A DNA stretch of 64,000 nt from Paenibacillus whitsoniae (lineage in GTDB: Bacteria; Bacillota; Bacilli; Paenibacillales; NBRC-103111), in contig NZ_RXHU01000011.1 of assembly GCF_003955665.1 (NCBI RefSeq), positions 1 to 64,000 of the forward strand, in the 5' to 3' direction. Below, one piece after another: positions 25,101 to 33,638 of the stretch. A program made the position numbers and the translations under genes. How positions within the stretch are numbered: position 1 is the stretch's first letter; every line of letters starts with the position of its first letter. The notes beneath the pieces were generated by a model, which was not told the origin of the DNA, did not search any database, and saw only the letters and a program-made list of their open reading frames with translations.

Positions 25101-27417
25101 CATTTCCAGCAACATCTGTTCCACGGGCCTCAACCACACCATTTAGAGTTACAGATATTTGCGATGTATATTCTAACCACGACCCACCGTTTATTCGATA
25201 TTCTTTTAAAGCTGTATCATTAGAATAATTTATTACTATTTGCACATCTTCATTCGTTGGCGTTGTTTTATCTGCCGATAGTGTTGGAACTGACGGAGGT
25301 ATTTTATCAATATTATTAACGTTGAGTGATCCGATAGAACTAACATTACCGGCCATATCCGTACAACGAGCATCAACTTGTCCATTTATAGTAAAGACTA
25401 CTGGAGCAGTATATGCCGTCCATGCACCGCCATTTACACGATATTCTTTAGTTGTCGCATCACTTGGATACACTATTGAAATAGTCACATCAGTATTCGT
25501 TATCGACGTTACATTTTCTGTAAGAAGAGGTGTCGTTGGAGCAATTTTATCAATGTTTGTCACCTTATAAGAAGCTACCGCAGATAGATTTCCTGCCGAA
25601 TCCATCGATTGGGCATCTAACGTTCCATTAGTTGCGAATACAATAGGTGCTGTATACGCTGACCATTCACCACCATTAACACGATACTCTTTCACTACAC
25701 CGTCAGTTGGAAAAGTCACCGTTACAATTACATTTACATTAGTTAGCTCAGTCTTATCTGCACTGAAAGTGGCATCTATGGGTGGTACTGTATCGATATT
25801 AGACACTGAAATGGTTTGAACAGTTTGATTCCCTGCCAAATCCGTAGCCCATACTGTATATGTGCCATTCGAGGATACAGTGAAAGTTTTTGCAACTGTA
25901 ATATCCGTTCCTGCCGAGGCAAAGTAACTTGCTACTTGTGCTCCACTAGCCCATTTGATTTGAGTAACACTTACGTTATCAGTTGCAGTTGCATTCACAA
26001 CCACATTAGTATTAGTTGGTCCAGTAGTTAAAGGTAATAAGGTTACGATTGGTGGGGTTGTATCAGTAGCGATACTTCCATTTACTGTAGTACTTATAAT
26101 AAGTGCATCAGCAGATCCTTTACTCAAACTTGTTAAATCACCATTAGTTGAGGTTGTAAATCCAACCGCTGTAAAACCCCCTTCTATTTTTTGTAACAGA
26201 CCATAGAAATAATCCGTACCTGTTCCACCAAAGGCCTTTTTCCACTCAACAAGACCAGAAGCATCATATTTCACGAGAGTCCCATCGTAATCTCCCTTAT
26301 TTAAACCTGATAAGTCATTAGTGTTTGAATTGGAATATCCGGATACAATATAACCAGCATCAGTCGTTTGTTGCACACCAGTAAAATAATCATTACCTGT
26401 TCCACCAAAGTTCTTTTTCCACTGGATAAGACCAGAAGCATCATACTTAACGATAACCCCATCATAGTATCCTTTATTTATACCTGATAAATCACCAGTG
26501 GTTGAATTTGAATTTCCAACGACTGCCCAACCACCATCCGACGTCTTTTGGACAGCAGTAAATTTATCAGTACCGCTTCCTCCAAATGACTTATACCATT
26601 GGTAATTACCCAAAGCATCATACTTTACAATGATCCCATCATAATCACCCTTATTCGTACCCGAAATATTTCCACCAGTAGTTGAGATTGAATGTCCAGT
26701 CGCTATATAACTGCCGTCAGCAATTTGTTGTACATCCCTAAAACCATCATCACTTGATCCACCGAAACCCTTTTTCCATAGGACATTACCTGATGCATCC
26801 ATTTTCACTATAACAGCATCATTACCTCCAAAACCAATACCTGAAAAATCTCCATTGGTTGAACTAGATTCTCCAACCGCTATTAAGCCTCCATCTAATG
26901 TTTGTTGCACACTAAAAAAAGAATCGCTAAGGGTTCCACCTATGTTTTTCTTCCACAAGACAACACCAGAAGCACTATACTTCACAATAATCGCATCAGA
27001 CCCCCCCTTATTTAAACCTGATAAATCTACATTAGTTGAACTTGAATTTCCAACCACTATAAAACCACCATCAGAAGTCTGTGTTACACCACCAAAAAAA
27101 TCATTTACTGTTCCTCCAAAATTCTTTTTCCATTGGACATTACCCAAACTATCATACTTCACGATAATTGCATCGGTACCTCCATTATTCAAACCTGTTA
27201 AATCGCCATTGGTTGAATTTGAATATCCAACGGCTATAGAGCCACCATCCGACGTATTTTTAACAGTAATTAAAAAATCAGTACTTGTTCCACCAAAGGT
27301 TTTAACAAAAGAATTTTCAGTTATCGCACTTGCCTTTTCTGTCGTTATACCTAAAACTCCACTTATTGCAACCAATATAGCAAATAAAGTCATTTTGATT
27401 TTCATTTTTTCTTTCAA
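22120..27417 (-). CDS. Giant secreted adhesin-like protein with WKKNFGG, Ig-like and PPC repeats
   Basis: 1765 residues, Sec signal peptide ending near KASA (residue 30). Residues 35-445 hold seven copies of a roughly 60-residue beta repeat (DGGxIAVGxSxSTxGDLSG, DAIIVKYDxxGxVxWKKxFGG), propeller-like. Residues 448-1285 hold about nine Ig-like repeats (VKEYRVNGGxWTAYTAPV, xARGTDxAGNVSxxxxxxVNNIDK). Residues 1290-1765 hold four PPC-type repeats (DEPNNSxxxA, DVDYYKW). No sortase, SLH or enzyme motif. The start is a TTG with GAGGTGG upstream. It precedes the polymorphic toxin gene by 44 bp, so both are probably co-transcribed, and follows the Tad operon. Probable role: surface binding. Internal DNA repeats make this region prone to copy-number change. 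Confidence 0.85.
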   Translation of the reverse strand: MKEKMKIKMTLFAILVAISGVLGITTEKASAITENSFVKTFGGTSTDFLITVKNTSDGGSIAVGYSNSTNGDLTGLNNGGTDAIIVKYDSLGNVQWKKNFGGTVNDFFGGVTQTSDGGFIVVGNSSSTNVDLSGLNKGGSDAIIVKYSASGVVLWKKNIGGTLSDSFFSVQQTLDGGLIAVGESSSTNGDFSGIGFGGNDAVIVKMDASGNVLWKKGFGGSSDDGFRDVQQIADGSYIATGHSISTTGGNISGTNKGDYDGIIVKYDALGNYQWYKSFGGSGTDKFTAVQKTSDGGWAVVGNSNSTTGDLSGINKGYYDGVIVKYDASGLIQWKKNFGGTGNDYFTGVQQTTDAGYIVSGYSNSNTNDLSGLNKGDYDGTLVKYDASGLVEWKKAFGGTGTDYFYGLLQKIEGGFTAVGFTTSTNGDLTSLSKGSADALIISTTVNGSIATDTTPPIVTLLPLTTGPTNTNVVVNATATDNVSVTQIKWASGAQVASYFASAGTDITVAKTFTVSSNGTYTVWATDLAGNQTVQTISVSNIDTVPPIDATFSADKTELTNVNVIVTVTFPTDGVVKEYRVNGGEWSAYTAPIVFATNGTLDAQSMDSAGNLSAVASYKVTNIDKIAPTTPLLTENVTSITNTDVTISIVYPSDATTKEYRVNGGAWTAYTAPVVFTINGQVDARCTDMAGNVSSIGSLNVNNIDKIPPSVPTLSADKTTPTNEDVQIVINYSNDTALKEYRINGGSWLEYTSQISVTLNGVVEARGTDVAGNVSSIAALNITNIDKNAPDAPSINADVTTPTNGNVNVTINYPLDASVKEYRNDGGIWTTYTVPVTFTTNGTLEARSIDSVGNTSNVVTYIVNNIDKEGPILLNTNFHRAYYSDKIVFTLSFPEDAVSKQYRIGDGEWKDYDSPIEVPYDESGAIYVRATDNVGNLSETYNSLNKVYIMTLIPNTTNPTKDVGLTITVRPVTRGIPFENMILPDGSDLQLGGVSARIDKTYTVKENGTYSFIAYNIVGDLLENSIVISNIDSIAPVDATFIVDKTYPTNGDVTVTIVYPADGAVKEYKVGNGTWTSYTTPVVLVENGTVYARSTDSAGNTSTVATYIVNNIDKSAPEAPLVTADKTVAVNSDVTVTVSYPADAAVKEYRVNGGTWTAYTAPIVMSVNGLIEARGTDGVGNVSLTAAYTVNNIDKQQPLAPSISLSNTSWSNDPVSVTVLSGSDTGSGVKMSQYKIGTNGTWNTYTTPIAISLIGQTSVYARTLDNAGNVSSEATATVYISNPVPPVNPLVDTDEPNNSKESATLIVGIKKSYIFVSGDVDYYKWTPSATGKVKVTFTAQTSNSYKAEILTTSQTVLATLTNSGTDSAYVNVTGGSSYYVKVSGATSSDYGTATYLLLVGDVDPDLNEPDNNSTASAPSIGLSSSKTGWITSSTDLDYFKFQTGLNAGKAKVRLIVPGDANYHLGIFKASENEAVKQLTTPDLSTGVTEEVVLPFQAGETYFFLVQNSGNSALSSGNYTLSLGGLEASTGEPNDTPEQASVIVPGTTYNTNKIETSGDKDYYKFTANMSGKIVVKLNGVSGKSYGLYVFRGEGNRLDPSKVSGTSPLKQVQFDVQKDEVYYVAVIGDSSSDYDAANAYSLNISSIVPDDESNDSWPEAKNVALGVPVTSYISVPGDEDYYYFTRSNTGLVRVQLDVSRISSYKDYDIKVYQENGTLLSRSNNNAGINEDFMFTAQANVKYYVKVYGFKDTDGNYGTEPYVLLITKQ

Positions 27418-27560
27418 TTTAAAATACCACCTCTCTTAATAGTGGAATTGAGCTTGAATGCATCTGCTCTCGTCGGTATTGATACGGAAATCGCATAATT
27501 TAATAATATTGTTGTAAGATATTTGTTAGTCGACTTTTCAACCTTATATTTTATTGTTAT

Positions 27561-27644
27561 TCACTGTGTTCCCCTTTGTACCAACCAAATACGTCCTAAA
27601 ATTTTCATATTGAACTCACCGTTAATCTTTTCATTTCTTGACAT
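27561..27644 (-). CDS. Possible 27-residue leader peptide before the adhesin gene
   Basis: ATG start with GAGGTG nine bases upstream (27654-27659), stop TGA; the product reads MSRNEKINGEFNMKILGRIW and ends LVQRGTQ. It is polar then amphipathic, with no signal peptide. It lies in the 330-bp leader of the adhesin gene. It could be a regulatory leader peptide or a chance frame with a good ribosome site. Confidence 0.35.
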   Translation of the reverse strand: MSRNEKINGEFNMKILGRIWLVQRGTQ

Positions 27645-27661
27645 CCCATTCAACACCTCGT

Positions 27662-27746
27662 AGTCTAAACATAAGGCTGGAAGCGACCTAACTCAGTCCT
27701 CGCCAAAGCACTCGGGTTAAGCGTCTCTTCTGGCTGCTTCTTTCCG
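27662..27746 (-). promoter_or_regulatory. Possible structured leader between flp and the adhesin gene
   Basis: Read on the minus strand this GC-richer stretch contains CTTAAC pairing with GUUAGG and GGCGA facing UCGCUUCC, suggesting a folded RNA. It does not match the conserved core of the class I cyclic di-GMP riboswitch. The remaining part of the gap (27420-27560) is AT-rich and may carry a promoter, though none is convincing. Confidence 0.3.
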
Positions 27747-27950
27747 TTACGTAACCCCATTCATGTAAGTAATAATGCGTGTAAACATGTTGGTAAGCGC
27801 ACCTCTGAAGAGCACTAGCGTCGCAATAATAATGACGGCGACAACGCCAATAACAATGGCGTATTCGCTCAGTGCCTGCCCTTCTTCCTTCTTTCTAAAA
27901 TCTTCCACGAAGTTGCAGCATTTGAAGTACGCATTATACAGTAGGTTCAT
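27747..27950 (-). CDS. flp: Flp-type pilin
   Basis: 67 residues, the major pilin subunit of a Tad (tight adherence) pilus. The class III prepilin site is visible: EEG cut before QALSEYAIV, with Glu at +5 and Tyr at +6, followed by a hydrophobic stretch (VIGVVAVIIIATLVLF). The start ATG overlaps the stop of cpaF (ATGA) and has AGGAGGTG upstream. It is unusual that the pilin is last in the operon. A prepilin peptidase gene (TadV/CpaA type) is not in this window. Confidence 0.9.
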   Translation of the reverse strand: MNLLYNAYFKCCNFVEDFRKKEEGQALSEYAIVIGVVAVIIIATLVLFRGALTNMFTRIITYMNGVT

Positions 27951-29305
27951 CCTTGTTCACCTCCTCTCATCAATCGGGTCAGTTCCATGCCCGATGCTAG
28001 CCACTTATTCGTTGAAAGAACATGCGCACCTGTTGCGGAGAGCTCCCTCGCCGTGTTATCCCACTTGTATAGGCTTTGCAATTGAATACTCCCTTGCTCC
28101 ATCCCAAGAACTTCAACAATCTCCGTGACGCGTCTTTTCCCATCCCTTAACTTCCCAAGGTGGATGATAAAATCAACTGCCGATGAAATTTGTTGACGGA
28201 TGGCCGTAACCGGAAGCTCAAATCCTGACATTAGTACCATCGTTTCTAACCGGCTCAGCATATCAACCGCTGAATTGGCATGGCCTGTGGACAACGATCC
28301 GTCATGGCCCGTATTCATCGCTTGCAGCATATCCAAGGCTTCCCCCCCCCGAACCTCCCCTACAATGATGCGATCAGGCCGCATCCGTAGTGCCGTTCGC
28401 AGCAGTTCCCGAATTTTAATTTCGCCTTTCCCTTCAATGTTAGGGGGACGTGTCTCTAGACGAATCAAATTCTCAGCATTGCTAAGTTTGAGTTCAGCAG
28501 CATCCTCAATGGTAACCACGCGGTCTTGCCGAGGAACGCCCATGGCCAAGGCATTTAAGAAAGTCGTTTTCCCCGAGCCTGTTCCTCCGGAAATAATAAT
28601 GTTGTATCTGGCTTCAACTAATTGGGTTAACCAGTCCGCAACCTCCGATGTTAAGGTGCCAAATTTGACTAATTGCTCCATCGTGTATGGTTTATCTGGG
28701 AATTTACGTATAGTAACAGCAGGACCGTCAAGTGAGATGGGATTTAGCACGATATTTACCCTTGAACCATTAGGCAATCTCGCGTCAACGATTGGCTCAC
28801 TTTCGTTAACCTTGCGGTTAATCGGAGAAACGATTTTCTCAATAACATGAAGCAGTTCTTCTTGCCTTGCAAATGTCAAAGGCTGCCCTTTACGATCTCG
28901 TGCTAGTTGAAGGACCCCCTCTTTTTCCACATAAATCTTATGAATACCATTCACCATAATTTCCGTTACTTGGGGATCATGAATTAGAGAGTCCAACACG
29001 CCATAACCAAACATGGTATGCATTAATTGCTCCAAGACTTCAGAGCGATCATAGGAATTAAGCATCCACTCTTTATTCTGTAAAGCAATCTCATCTTCAA
29101 TCATTTTCCAAATTGTATTTCGAATATAAGCGATATCATGCTTCATATCACTCGAGAACAATTCCCGATTATCTGCTATTTTCTGTCTAACACTTGAGAA
29201 GACTTCCGCTTTATAATTAACAACATCGATCAATTCACTCGTTGAAGCAGCTTCCTTATGGAACAGATTTTCCTGACGACGTTTAATTAATTCCTCTATG
29301 CTCAA
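27947..29305 (-). CDS. cpaF: Tad pilus assembly ATPase CpaF/TadA
   Basis: 452 residues, a cytoplasmic hexameric secretion ATPase that powers pilus assembly. Walker A in IISGGTGSGKTTFLNAL; Asp and His boxes around TIEDAAELKL and RPPNIEGKGEI; Walker B region RIIVGEVRGGEALDMLQAMNTGHDGSLSTGHANS. The N-terminal helical domain (1-100) is also typical of the family. Start is TTG with AGGTGG five bases upstream, directly abutting the cpaE stop. Full length for the family. Confidence 0.95.
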   Translation of the reverse strand: MSIEELIKRRQENLFHKEAASTSELIDVVNYKAEVFSSVRQKIADNRELFSSDMKHDIAYIRNTIWKMIEDEIALQNKEWMLNSYDRSEVLEQLMHTMFGYGVLDSLIHDPQVTEIMVNGIHKIYVEKEGVLQLARDRKGQPLTFARQEELLHVIEKIVSPINRKVNESEPIVDARLPNGSRVNIVLNPISLDGPAVTIRKFPDKPYTMEQLVKFGTLTSEVADWLTQLVEARYNIIISGGTGSGKTTFLNALAMGVPRQDRVVTIEDAAELKLSNAENLIRLETRPPNIEGKGEIKIRELLRTALRMRPDRIIVGEVRGGEALDMLQAMNTGHDGSLSTGHANSAVDMLSRLETMVLMSGFELPVTAIRQQISSAVDFIIHLGKLRDGKRRVTEIVEVLGMEQGSIQLQSLYKWDNTARELSATGAHVLSTNKWLASGMELTRLMRGGEQG

Positions 29306-30070
29306 TTAGACCACCTGCATTACAATTTTTTGAGCTAACTCTTGGAAAATTCGGGAGACTTTTCGTTTACCGGCCAGGTCCATCGGAATACCAGAATTCA
29401 CATACTTTTGTACTTGCTTCGACAAGTCAGGAATTTCAAAAAGTAATGTAAAACCTATTTCGTCTTCAAATTCTTTATTATTAAAGCCAGAGTACTTCGT
29501 AACCCGGTTTGCAACTAAAAAAATCTTTTCTTTGGGAATATGAAGGCTCGCCAGAATCTCCTTAAGCAAAATGATTTTCCAGCCCGATGAAACATCTTGA
29601 AGTGTTGGAATGATTAGCAGATCAGCTGCTTCCATACAAGCAATATTCCGTTCGCAAAGTTCTGAAGAAGTATCAATAATAATGACACTGTAATCATCTC
29701 TTCTTGCCGCTTCAATTAAATACTCGGTAAAGTGACTTGACAACTTCTCCATCTTTAACGGAGATGCACTTAACATGAGATGAAGATCTTTGAAGTCTTT
29801 ATACTGTACAATGGCATCTTTAAAATAACCCTGGAAATGCTCATGCTGAGGCAATTCGGAACTTTGCTCAAGCACTGTAATCAGACTTGACATACCATTG
29901 CCACGGATCGGAATTTTGCACATTGCTGGCAGTCCCCCGTATCCCGCCATGTCAACCAGTAACGTTTTTCTTCCCTGCTGACCATATTGCAATGCTAAGT
30001 TTAAAGCTAAGGTTGACTTCCCCGTCCCGCCTTGAGGAGAGTGTATGGCAATTGTTATTGGACTTTTCAT
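29306..30070 (-). CDS. cpaE: Tad pilus ParA-like localisation ATPase CpaE/TadZ
   Basis: 254 residues, MinD/ParA-superfamily P-loop protein that positions the pilus machine. Deviant Walker A HSPQGGTGKSTLALNLA at residue 10; switch region VDMAGYGGLP; Walker B VIIIDTSSELCE. It lacks the N-terminal receiver-like domain of many CpaE proteins, as in shorter Gram-positive versions. The ATG overlaps the cpaB stop by one base (TAATG). Confidence 0.88.
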   Translation of the reverse strand: MKSPITIAIHSPQGGTGKSTLALNLALQYGQQGRKTLLVDMAGYGGLPAMCKIPIRGNGMSSLITVLEQSSELPQHEHFQGYFKDAIVQYKDFKDLHLMLSASPLKMEKLSSHFTEYLIEAARRDDYSVIIIDTSSELCERNIACMEAADLLIIPTLQDVSSGWKIILLKEILASLHIPKEKIFLVANRVTKYSGFNNKEFEDEIGFTLLFEIPDLSKQVQKYVNSGIPMDLAGKRKVSRIFQELAQKIVMQVV

Positions 30071-30819
30071 TAATTATTGCCTCCAGATGGATTAAACTTT
30101 TGCGCAGTACTAGGCTTTTGCGGCTTTGAAGAGATTTCGCCTACTCTGGACGAGTCCAGAATTAAATCAATTTTTCCTTTTCTTTTGGCGAAAGCGAGAT
30201 CTTGAGCTGCTTGTGCACTTACAAGTACAGTAACATTCTGACCTGCCGTACGATTGGCGCGATCCTTTTCGCTGATTGCCTCTACATCAAAAACTTCAAT
30301 GCCTTGTAGAATTGTAGCCGAATACGAACTTTCTGTATCTGTACTCGAACTTGTAAAAATAACATCGACTTTATCTCCCTTTTTTAAGCTGTAACCTAAG
30401 CTGCCTTCTGCATCTAAGCTTACGGAAATAGCTTTTTTATCGGAAGGAATATAGAACGAACGCCCTAACTCGCTCACATTAATTTTGCTTCCATCCGTCG
30501 CTGTTTGTTGATTAGGGATCACCTTCTTTACATCGTTAACAATGACTTCCCCTTTCTTGAAGCTAACCATCGATATAGCCCCAAGCAGATCTGCAGGATT
30601 ATTAATTGCATCAGGCACTAAAAGCTTTTGACTTGAAGTATTTACTTTGATAATCGTCAGCATCTCCTGTGTTATCGCTGTTTGAGCCGGGATGTCCATA
30701 GCTGCTGCAACGACTGCAACCTCATCTTTTAGCGATTTCAAATATGCATTACATACCAACGCGATAATAACAGATAACATGACTCCCAATATGACTCTAA
30801 ACCAAGTTGATTTGACCAT
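30070..30819 (-). CDS. cpaB: Tad pilus assembly protein CpaB/RcpC
   Basis: 249 residues with an N-terminal membrane anchor (VILGVMLSVIIALVCNAYL), a SAF-like segment (VAVVAAAMDIPAQTAITQEMLTI and KGEVIVNDV) and a RcpC/CpaB domain (KAISVSLDAEGSLGYSLKKGDKVDVIFTSS). In Gram-negatives it works with the secretin; in Gram-positives, which have no outer membrane, it probably contacts the cell wall side of the machine. One-base overlap with cpaE. Confidence 0.88.
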   Translation of the reverse strand: MVKSTWFRVILGVMLSVIIALVCNAYLKSLKDEVAVVAAAMDIPAQTAITQEMLTIIKVNTSSQKLLVPDAINNPADLLGAISMVSFKKGEVIVNDVKKVIPNQQTATDGSKINVSELGRSFYIPSDKKAISVSLDAEGSLGYSLKKGDKVDVIFTSSSTDTESSYSATILQGIEVFDVEAISEKDRANRTAGQNVTVLVSAQAAQDLAFAKRKGKIDLILDSSRVGEISSKPQKPSTAQKFNPSGGNN

Positions 30820-30832
30820 AACTCACCTCTAC

Positions 30833-31753
30833 CTACACATGAATGTCCACAATTTTTCTGCTAATAAAATAATTAATTACAATTAAAATAAATCCAATGA
30901 GCAGCAACAACTTTCCAATCCAGGAAGCGTACATCGCTTCCATATATTCAGGAGAAAGCAAGCTAAGACAACCCACGATAAACACGGGCATCAAAGATAA
31001 CATCCTTGCTTCCATTTGCTTTCCAGCGGTCAGAACTTGAATTTCATTGCTAATTTCTATCTTTTCAGAAATGGCTTTTGAGATGCTAACTAAAATTTCT
31101 GTCAAATTACCTCCTCTTCTTTTGGCTATTAAAGTAGCATTGACAAAATCGGTAACATCCTCCAGATGCACACGCTCTCTGAATGCCTGCAGCACCTCAT
31201 CTACCGTGTAGCCCATTTGAAGTTCTTCGGTCATCTGTTCAAACTCTCTAATGATAGGAGCATCCTTCTCACCGCTAAAAATATTTTTCAAGTCATGCAC
31301 ACATCTTTCAATGGCAGTCTGCAATGAAGCACCTGCTCGAAGTGAAGATACCATAGAAAACATCGCTTCCTTCATCTGATTGTTCAACAGTCTGCGCCTC
31401 TTTTTTATTAGTCCTAAAATAATAAACCTTGGATAGAAAAAACCGGCTAAACTAAAGACAACTGCAAAGGAAAAACTTCGAAAGAAGAAAAGCATGATTA
31501 GGAAAATGGAGGCACAGATAGGAAGTGTATATATAAGATATTTCTTAGTATTTAACACATAATAGCGTTGTTCTTTACTAAGCCGAAGATATCGATCAGT
31601 AAACGTCCTGCGCTTGTACACTTCACCTTTGACATATTTATAATATTTTCTCAGGGAATTCTTTTCGGGTATATCTCCAAAAAGAACATCCATCAACACA
31701 ACAAATAATATAAATACTACAAAGCAGACAAGTAATGTTAGCACTGTTAGCAT
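30833..31753 (-). CDS. Tad pilus platform protein, TadB-like
   Basis: 306 residues of the type II secretion F family, the inner-membrane platform of the pilus machine. N-terminal anchor (LLVCFVVFILFVVLMDVLF), a paired membrane segment around residues 70-115, cytoplasmic T2SSF domain (MVSSLRAGASLQTAIERC, MTEELQMGYTVDEVLQAFRERV, AKRRGGNLTEILVSISKAI), and C-terminal membrane segments. Called TadB by the SLRAG-type motif and its place before cpaB. Confidence 0.85.
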   Translation of the reverse strand: MLTVLTLLVCFVVFILFVVLMDVLFGDIPEKNSLRKYYKYVKGEVYKRRTFTDRYLRLSKEQRYYVLNTKKYLIYTLPICASIFLIMLFFFRSFSFAVVFSLAGFFYPRFIILGLIKKRRRLLNNQMKEAMFSMVSSLRAGASLQTAIERCVHDLKNIFSGEKDAPIIREFEQMTEELQMGYTVDEVLQAFRERVHLEDVTDFVNATLIAKRRGGNLTEILVSISKAISEKIEISNEIQVLTAGKQMEARMLSLMPVFIVGCLSLLSPEYMEAMYASWIGKLLLLIGFILIVINYFISRKIVDIHV

Positions 31754-31772
31754 ATAGACTCCTATTAAAGAA

Positions 31773-32672
31773 TTAATAATTAAAAAATCTCAATATAGAG
31801 AACACGGCAGGAACAATGAGAAAAATCATAAGTGCAGGAAGTACCAGTCCAATCATTGGCAAGAATAATTTTATTGATGCTTTGCCTGCAAGTTCCTTTG
31901 CTACGCTTTTACGCTTCGTCCACGACTCATTCGCTTGTTCGCGCAGCACTTGTGTAATTCCAGAAGCCCCCTTCTCAAGAGTTTGAACTAGCACCGAAAC
32001 GAACAGGGTTATCTCATCGATTCGTACGCGACTGGCCAAGTTTTCGAACGCTTCTTTTTGAGGTATACCGACGGATATTTGTTGCAACGTTTTTTTTAAC
32101 TCTGAAGCGAAGGCACCTTTTTTCATTACACATATTTCTTCTAACGCTTGATTTAATGACAGACCGGCATCCGTAGTCACTGCGAGCGATAGCAAAATCG
32201 AAGGAATTTCTCTATAAATCTCCCACTTTCTTTGCTTGATTTTAATATTCAGAATTTGATCAGGAATGTAGAAAGATATAACAGCTAACAACAGTGTTAA
32301 CATAAACAAGACGCCTGAGGGTTGGGCAAAATTTAAAAGCATCATGTATATTAGCACGACAGCAGATACGACTATTTTAATGGCGATGAAATGTTGAATG
32401 GAAATCTCATTACTGGCATATAAAATCCCAATCTTGTCTCTCGTCTTTTCCCACTTTGCCGAATTCCCCTTAATTCTAAAAATACGAATCATTCTGTTCA
32501 GAAACGGTGTTGCTCGATGTAGAATTGTGGCGGAAGAAAACCTGCTTTCTCCGGCTTTGGAAAGAACGTTGTCTAGCATTCTACGAAACGGCCGTCCCAC
32601 CATGAATGATTGAATAGGGATGAATAAAATTAAACTTAAACAAAATACACAAAATGATATAATGATATTCAT
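31773..32672 (-). CDS. Tad pilus platform protein, TadC-like
   Basis: 299 residues from the ATG of MNIIISFCVFCLSLILF, chosen because GGGTGAGAAC is directly upstream; a 25-codon longer frame overlaps the previous gene and has no signal. T2SSF domain: IPSILLSLAVTTDAGLSLNQALEEI, ISVGIPQKEAFENLASRV, VQTLEKGASGITQVLREQA, then C-terminal membrane segments. TadB and TadC together form the platform that CpaF acts on. Confidence 0.85.
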   Translation of the reverse strand: MNIIISFCVFCLSLILFIPIQSFMVGRPFRRMLDNVLSKAGESRFSSATILHRATPFLNRMIRIFRIKGNSAKWEKTRDKIGILYASNEISIQHFIAIKIVVSAVVLIYMMLLNFAQPSGVLFMLTLLLAVISFYIPDQILNIKIKQRKWEIYREIPSILLSLAVTTDAGLSLNQALEEICVMKKGAFASELKKTLQQISVGIPQKEAFENLASRVRIDEITLFVSVLVQTLEKGASGITQVLREQANESWTKRKSVAKELAGKASIKLFLPMIGLVLPALMIFLIVPAVFSILRFFNY

Positions 32673-32676
32673 GTTC

Positions 32677-33120
32677 TCACCCTTGTGATTGATTAGGATC
32701 GTAACCAATAGCTCTTGCGCTGGCATGTATTGTAAAACTATTCTCATTAAAAATTCTAAGAAAAAAAAGGGGCACTTGTGCCTCTACATCAATTACACAC
32801 ATATTTGGTGTTTCACTTGGGATCTCCATTTTAGTCAATTTAGCATTCGGCATATTGGCTTTCATAAGTTCATCAACCATCTGATAGGCTTTATCTGTAT
32901 TTAATACAACCTTTCTTTCTCCATACCAAGTCGATAAATCCAAAGAATGGATAGCAGCTCTTGCAGCCGCGTCAACAGCCATATCCAGCCTAATCCTGTT
33001 GTATACAATATAAGAAGCATCTACTGCTACTCCCATAATCGTGATAATGACTGGCATAGCAATGGCAAAAAATGTTGCCGAGAACCCGTCTTCGTTTTGA
33101 ACTTTGGCCCAAAAATTCAT
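32677..33120 (-). CDS. TadG/TadE-like pseudopilin
   Basis: 147 residues from ATG 33120 (MNFWAKVQNEDG), with GGTG upstream. The segment NEDG before FSATFFAIAMPVIITIMGVAVDAS resembles a prepilin cleavage site and TadE/TadG helix, but the usual Glu at +5 is Phe, so processing may not occur. The rest (AVDAAARAAIHSLDL, NMCVIDVEAQVPLFFLRIF) is the small extracytoplasmic Tad domain. It is 4 bp ahead of tadC. Confidence 0.8.
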   Translation of the reverse strand: MNFWAKVQNEDGFSATFFAIAMPVIITIMGVAVDASYIVYNRIRLDMAVDAAARAAIHSLDLSTWYGERKVVLNTDKAYQMVDELMKANMPNAKLTKMEIPSETPNMCVIDVEAQVPLFFLRIFNENSFTIHASARAIGYDPNQSQG

Positions 33121-33147
33121 TTTTTCACCGCTTAGCATCTGAATTTA

Positions 33148-33588
33148 TCATACTTTTGGCGGAGCAAAGCGATAGTACACTTCGGACTGTATTCGATGGC
33201 TGTTGCTTCCCGCAAATTCGCTTACAAAAGGTATGTTTAATTTAAAGTAGTACGTCACTGTTATTTTGATTAAGCCGGTATTTTCATTTTTTAAGGTTTC
33301 TACTTCAGGCGGACTGGCTCCGGGCGGCAGCATCTGCAATACCTGCAGCGAAGCGTTTTTAATAAATTGCTCCTTTTGTAAATCCGAATATTGAATATCT
33401 GTTCTAAAATTGAGCGCCTCCCTTCCCCCCTGATGTGCCGAAAACAACACGACACTTTTGCTAAATATAAATAATCCAAAATAAATCATTGCCATAATGA
33501 TGAGCAGAATAAGCGGCATGATAATGGCAAATTCTACAACGGATTGTCCACGTTCATTGCGTATAAACTTTTTTATTTTTTCGCGCAC
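33148..33588 (-). CDS. TadE-like pseudopilin
   Basis: About 146 residues from a GTG (VREKIKKFIRNERG) with AAAGGA upstream; the frame can extend 11 codons to 33621 but that start has no ribosome site. Prepilin-type site NERG before QSVVEFAIIMPLILLIIMAM, with Glu at +5 and Phe at +6 as expected for TadE. First gene of the Tad operon. The operon promoter must lie in the short divergent space or inside the DUF192 gene. Confidence 0.82.
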   Translation of the reverse strand: MREKIKKFIRNERGQSVVEFAIIMPLILLIIMAMIYFGLFIFSKSVVLFSAHQGGREALNFRTDIQYSDLQKEQFIKNASLQVLQMLPPGASPPEVETLKNENTGLIKITVTYYFKLNIPFVSEFAGSNSHRIQSEVYYRFAPPKV

Positions 33589-33638
33589 TTTAAAAGATTC
33601 CTTTCTCAATAAACTGCTCACGGAGGTCCTGGAATAAA

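Noticed and set aside
23500..27300. Regular DNA periodicity resembling a CRISPR or satellite array
   Set aside because: The period is about 180-270 bp, in frame, and encodes protein repeats; there are no short identical repeats with unique spacers.
14957..27417. Sortase (LPXTG) or SLH anchoring of the two giant surface proteins
   Set aside because: Neither C-terminus carries an LPXTG motif with membrane tail, and no SLH repeats are visible; they may be released or held by other means.
27662..27746. Cyclic di-GMP class I riboswitch before the adhesin gene
   Set aside because: Attractive from context, but the conserved GGCAAACC and GGGACGCAAAGCC segments are absent on both strands.
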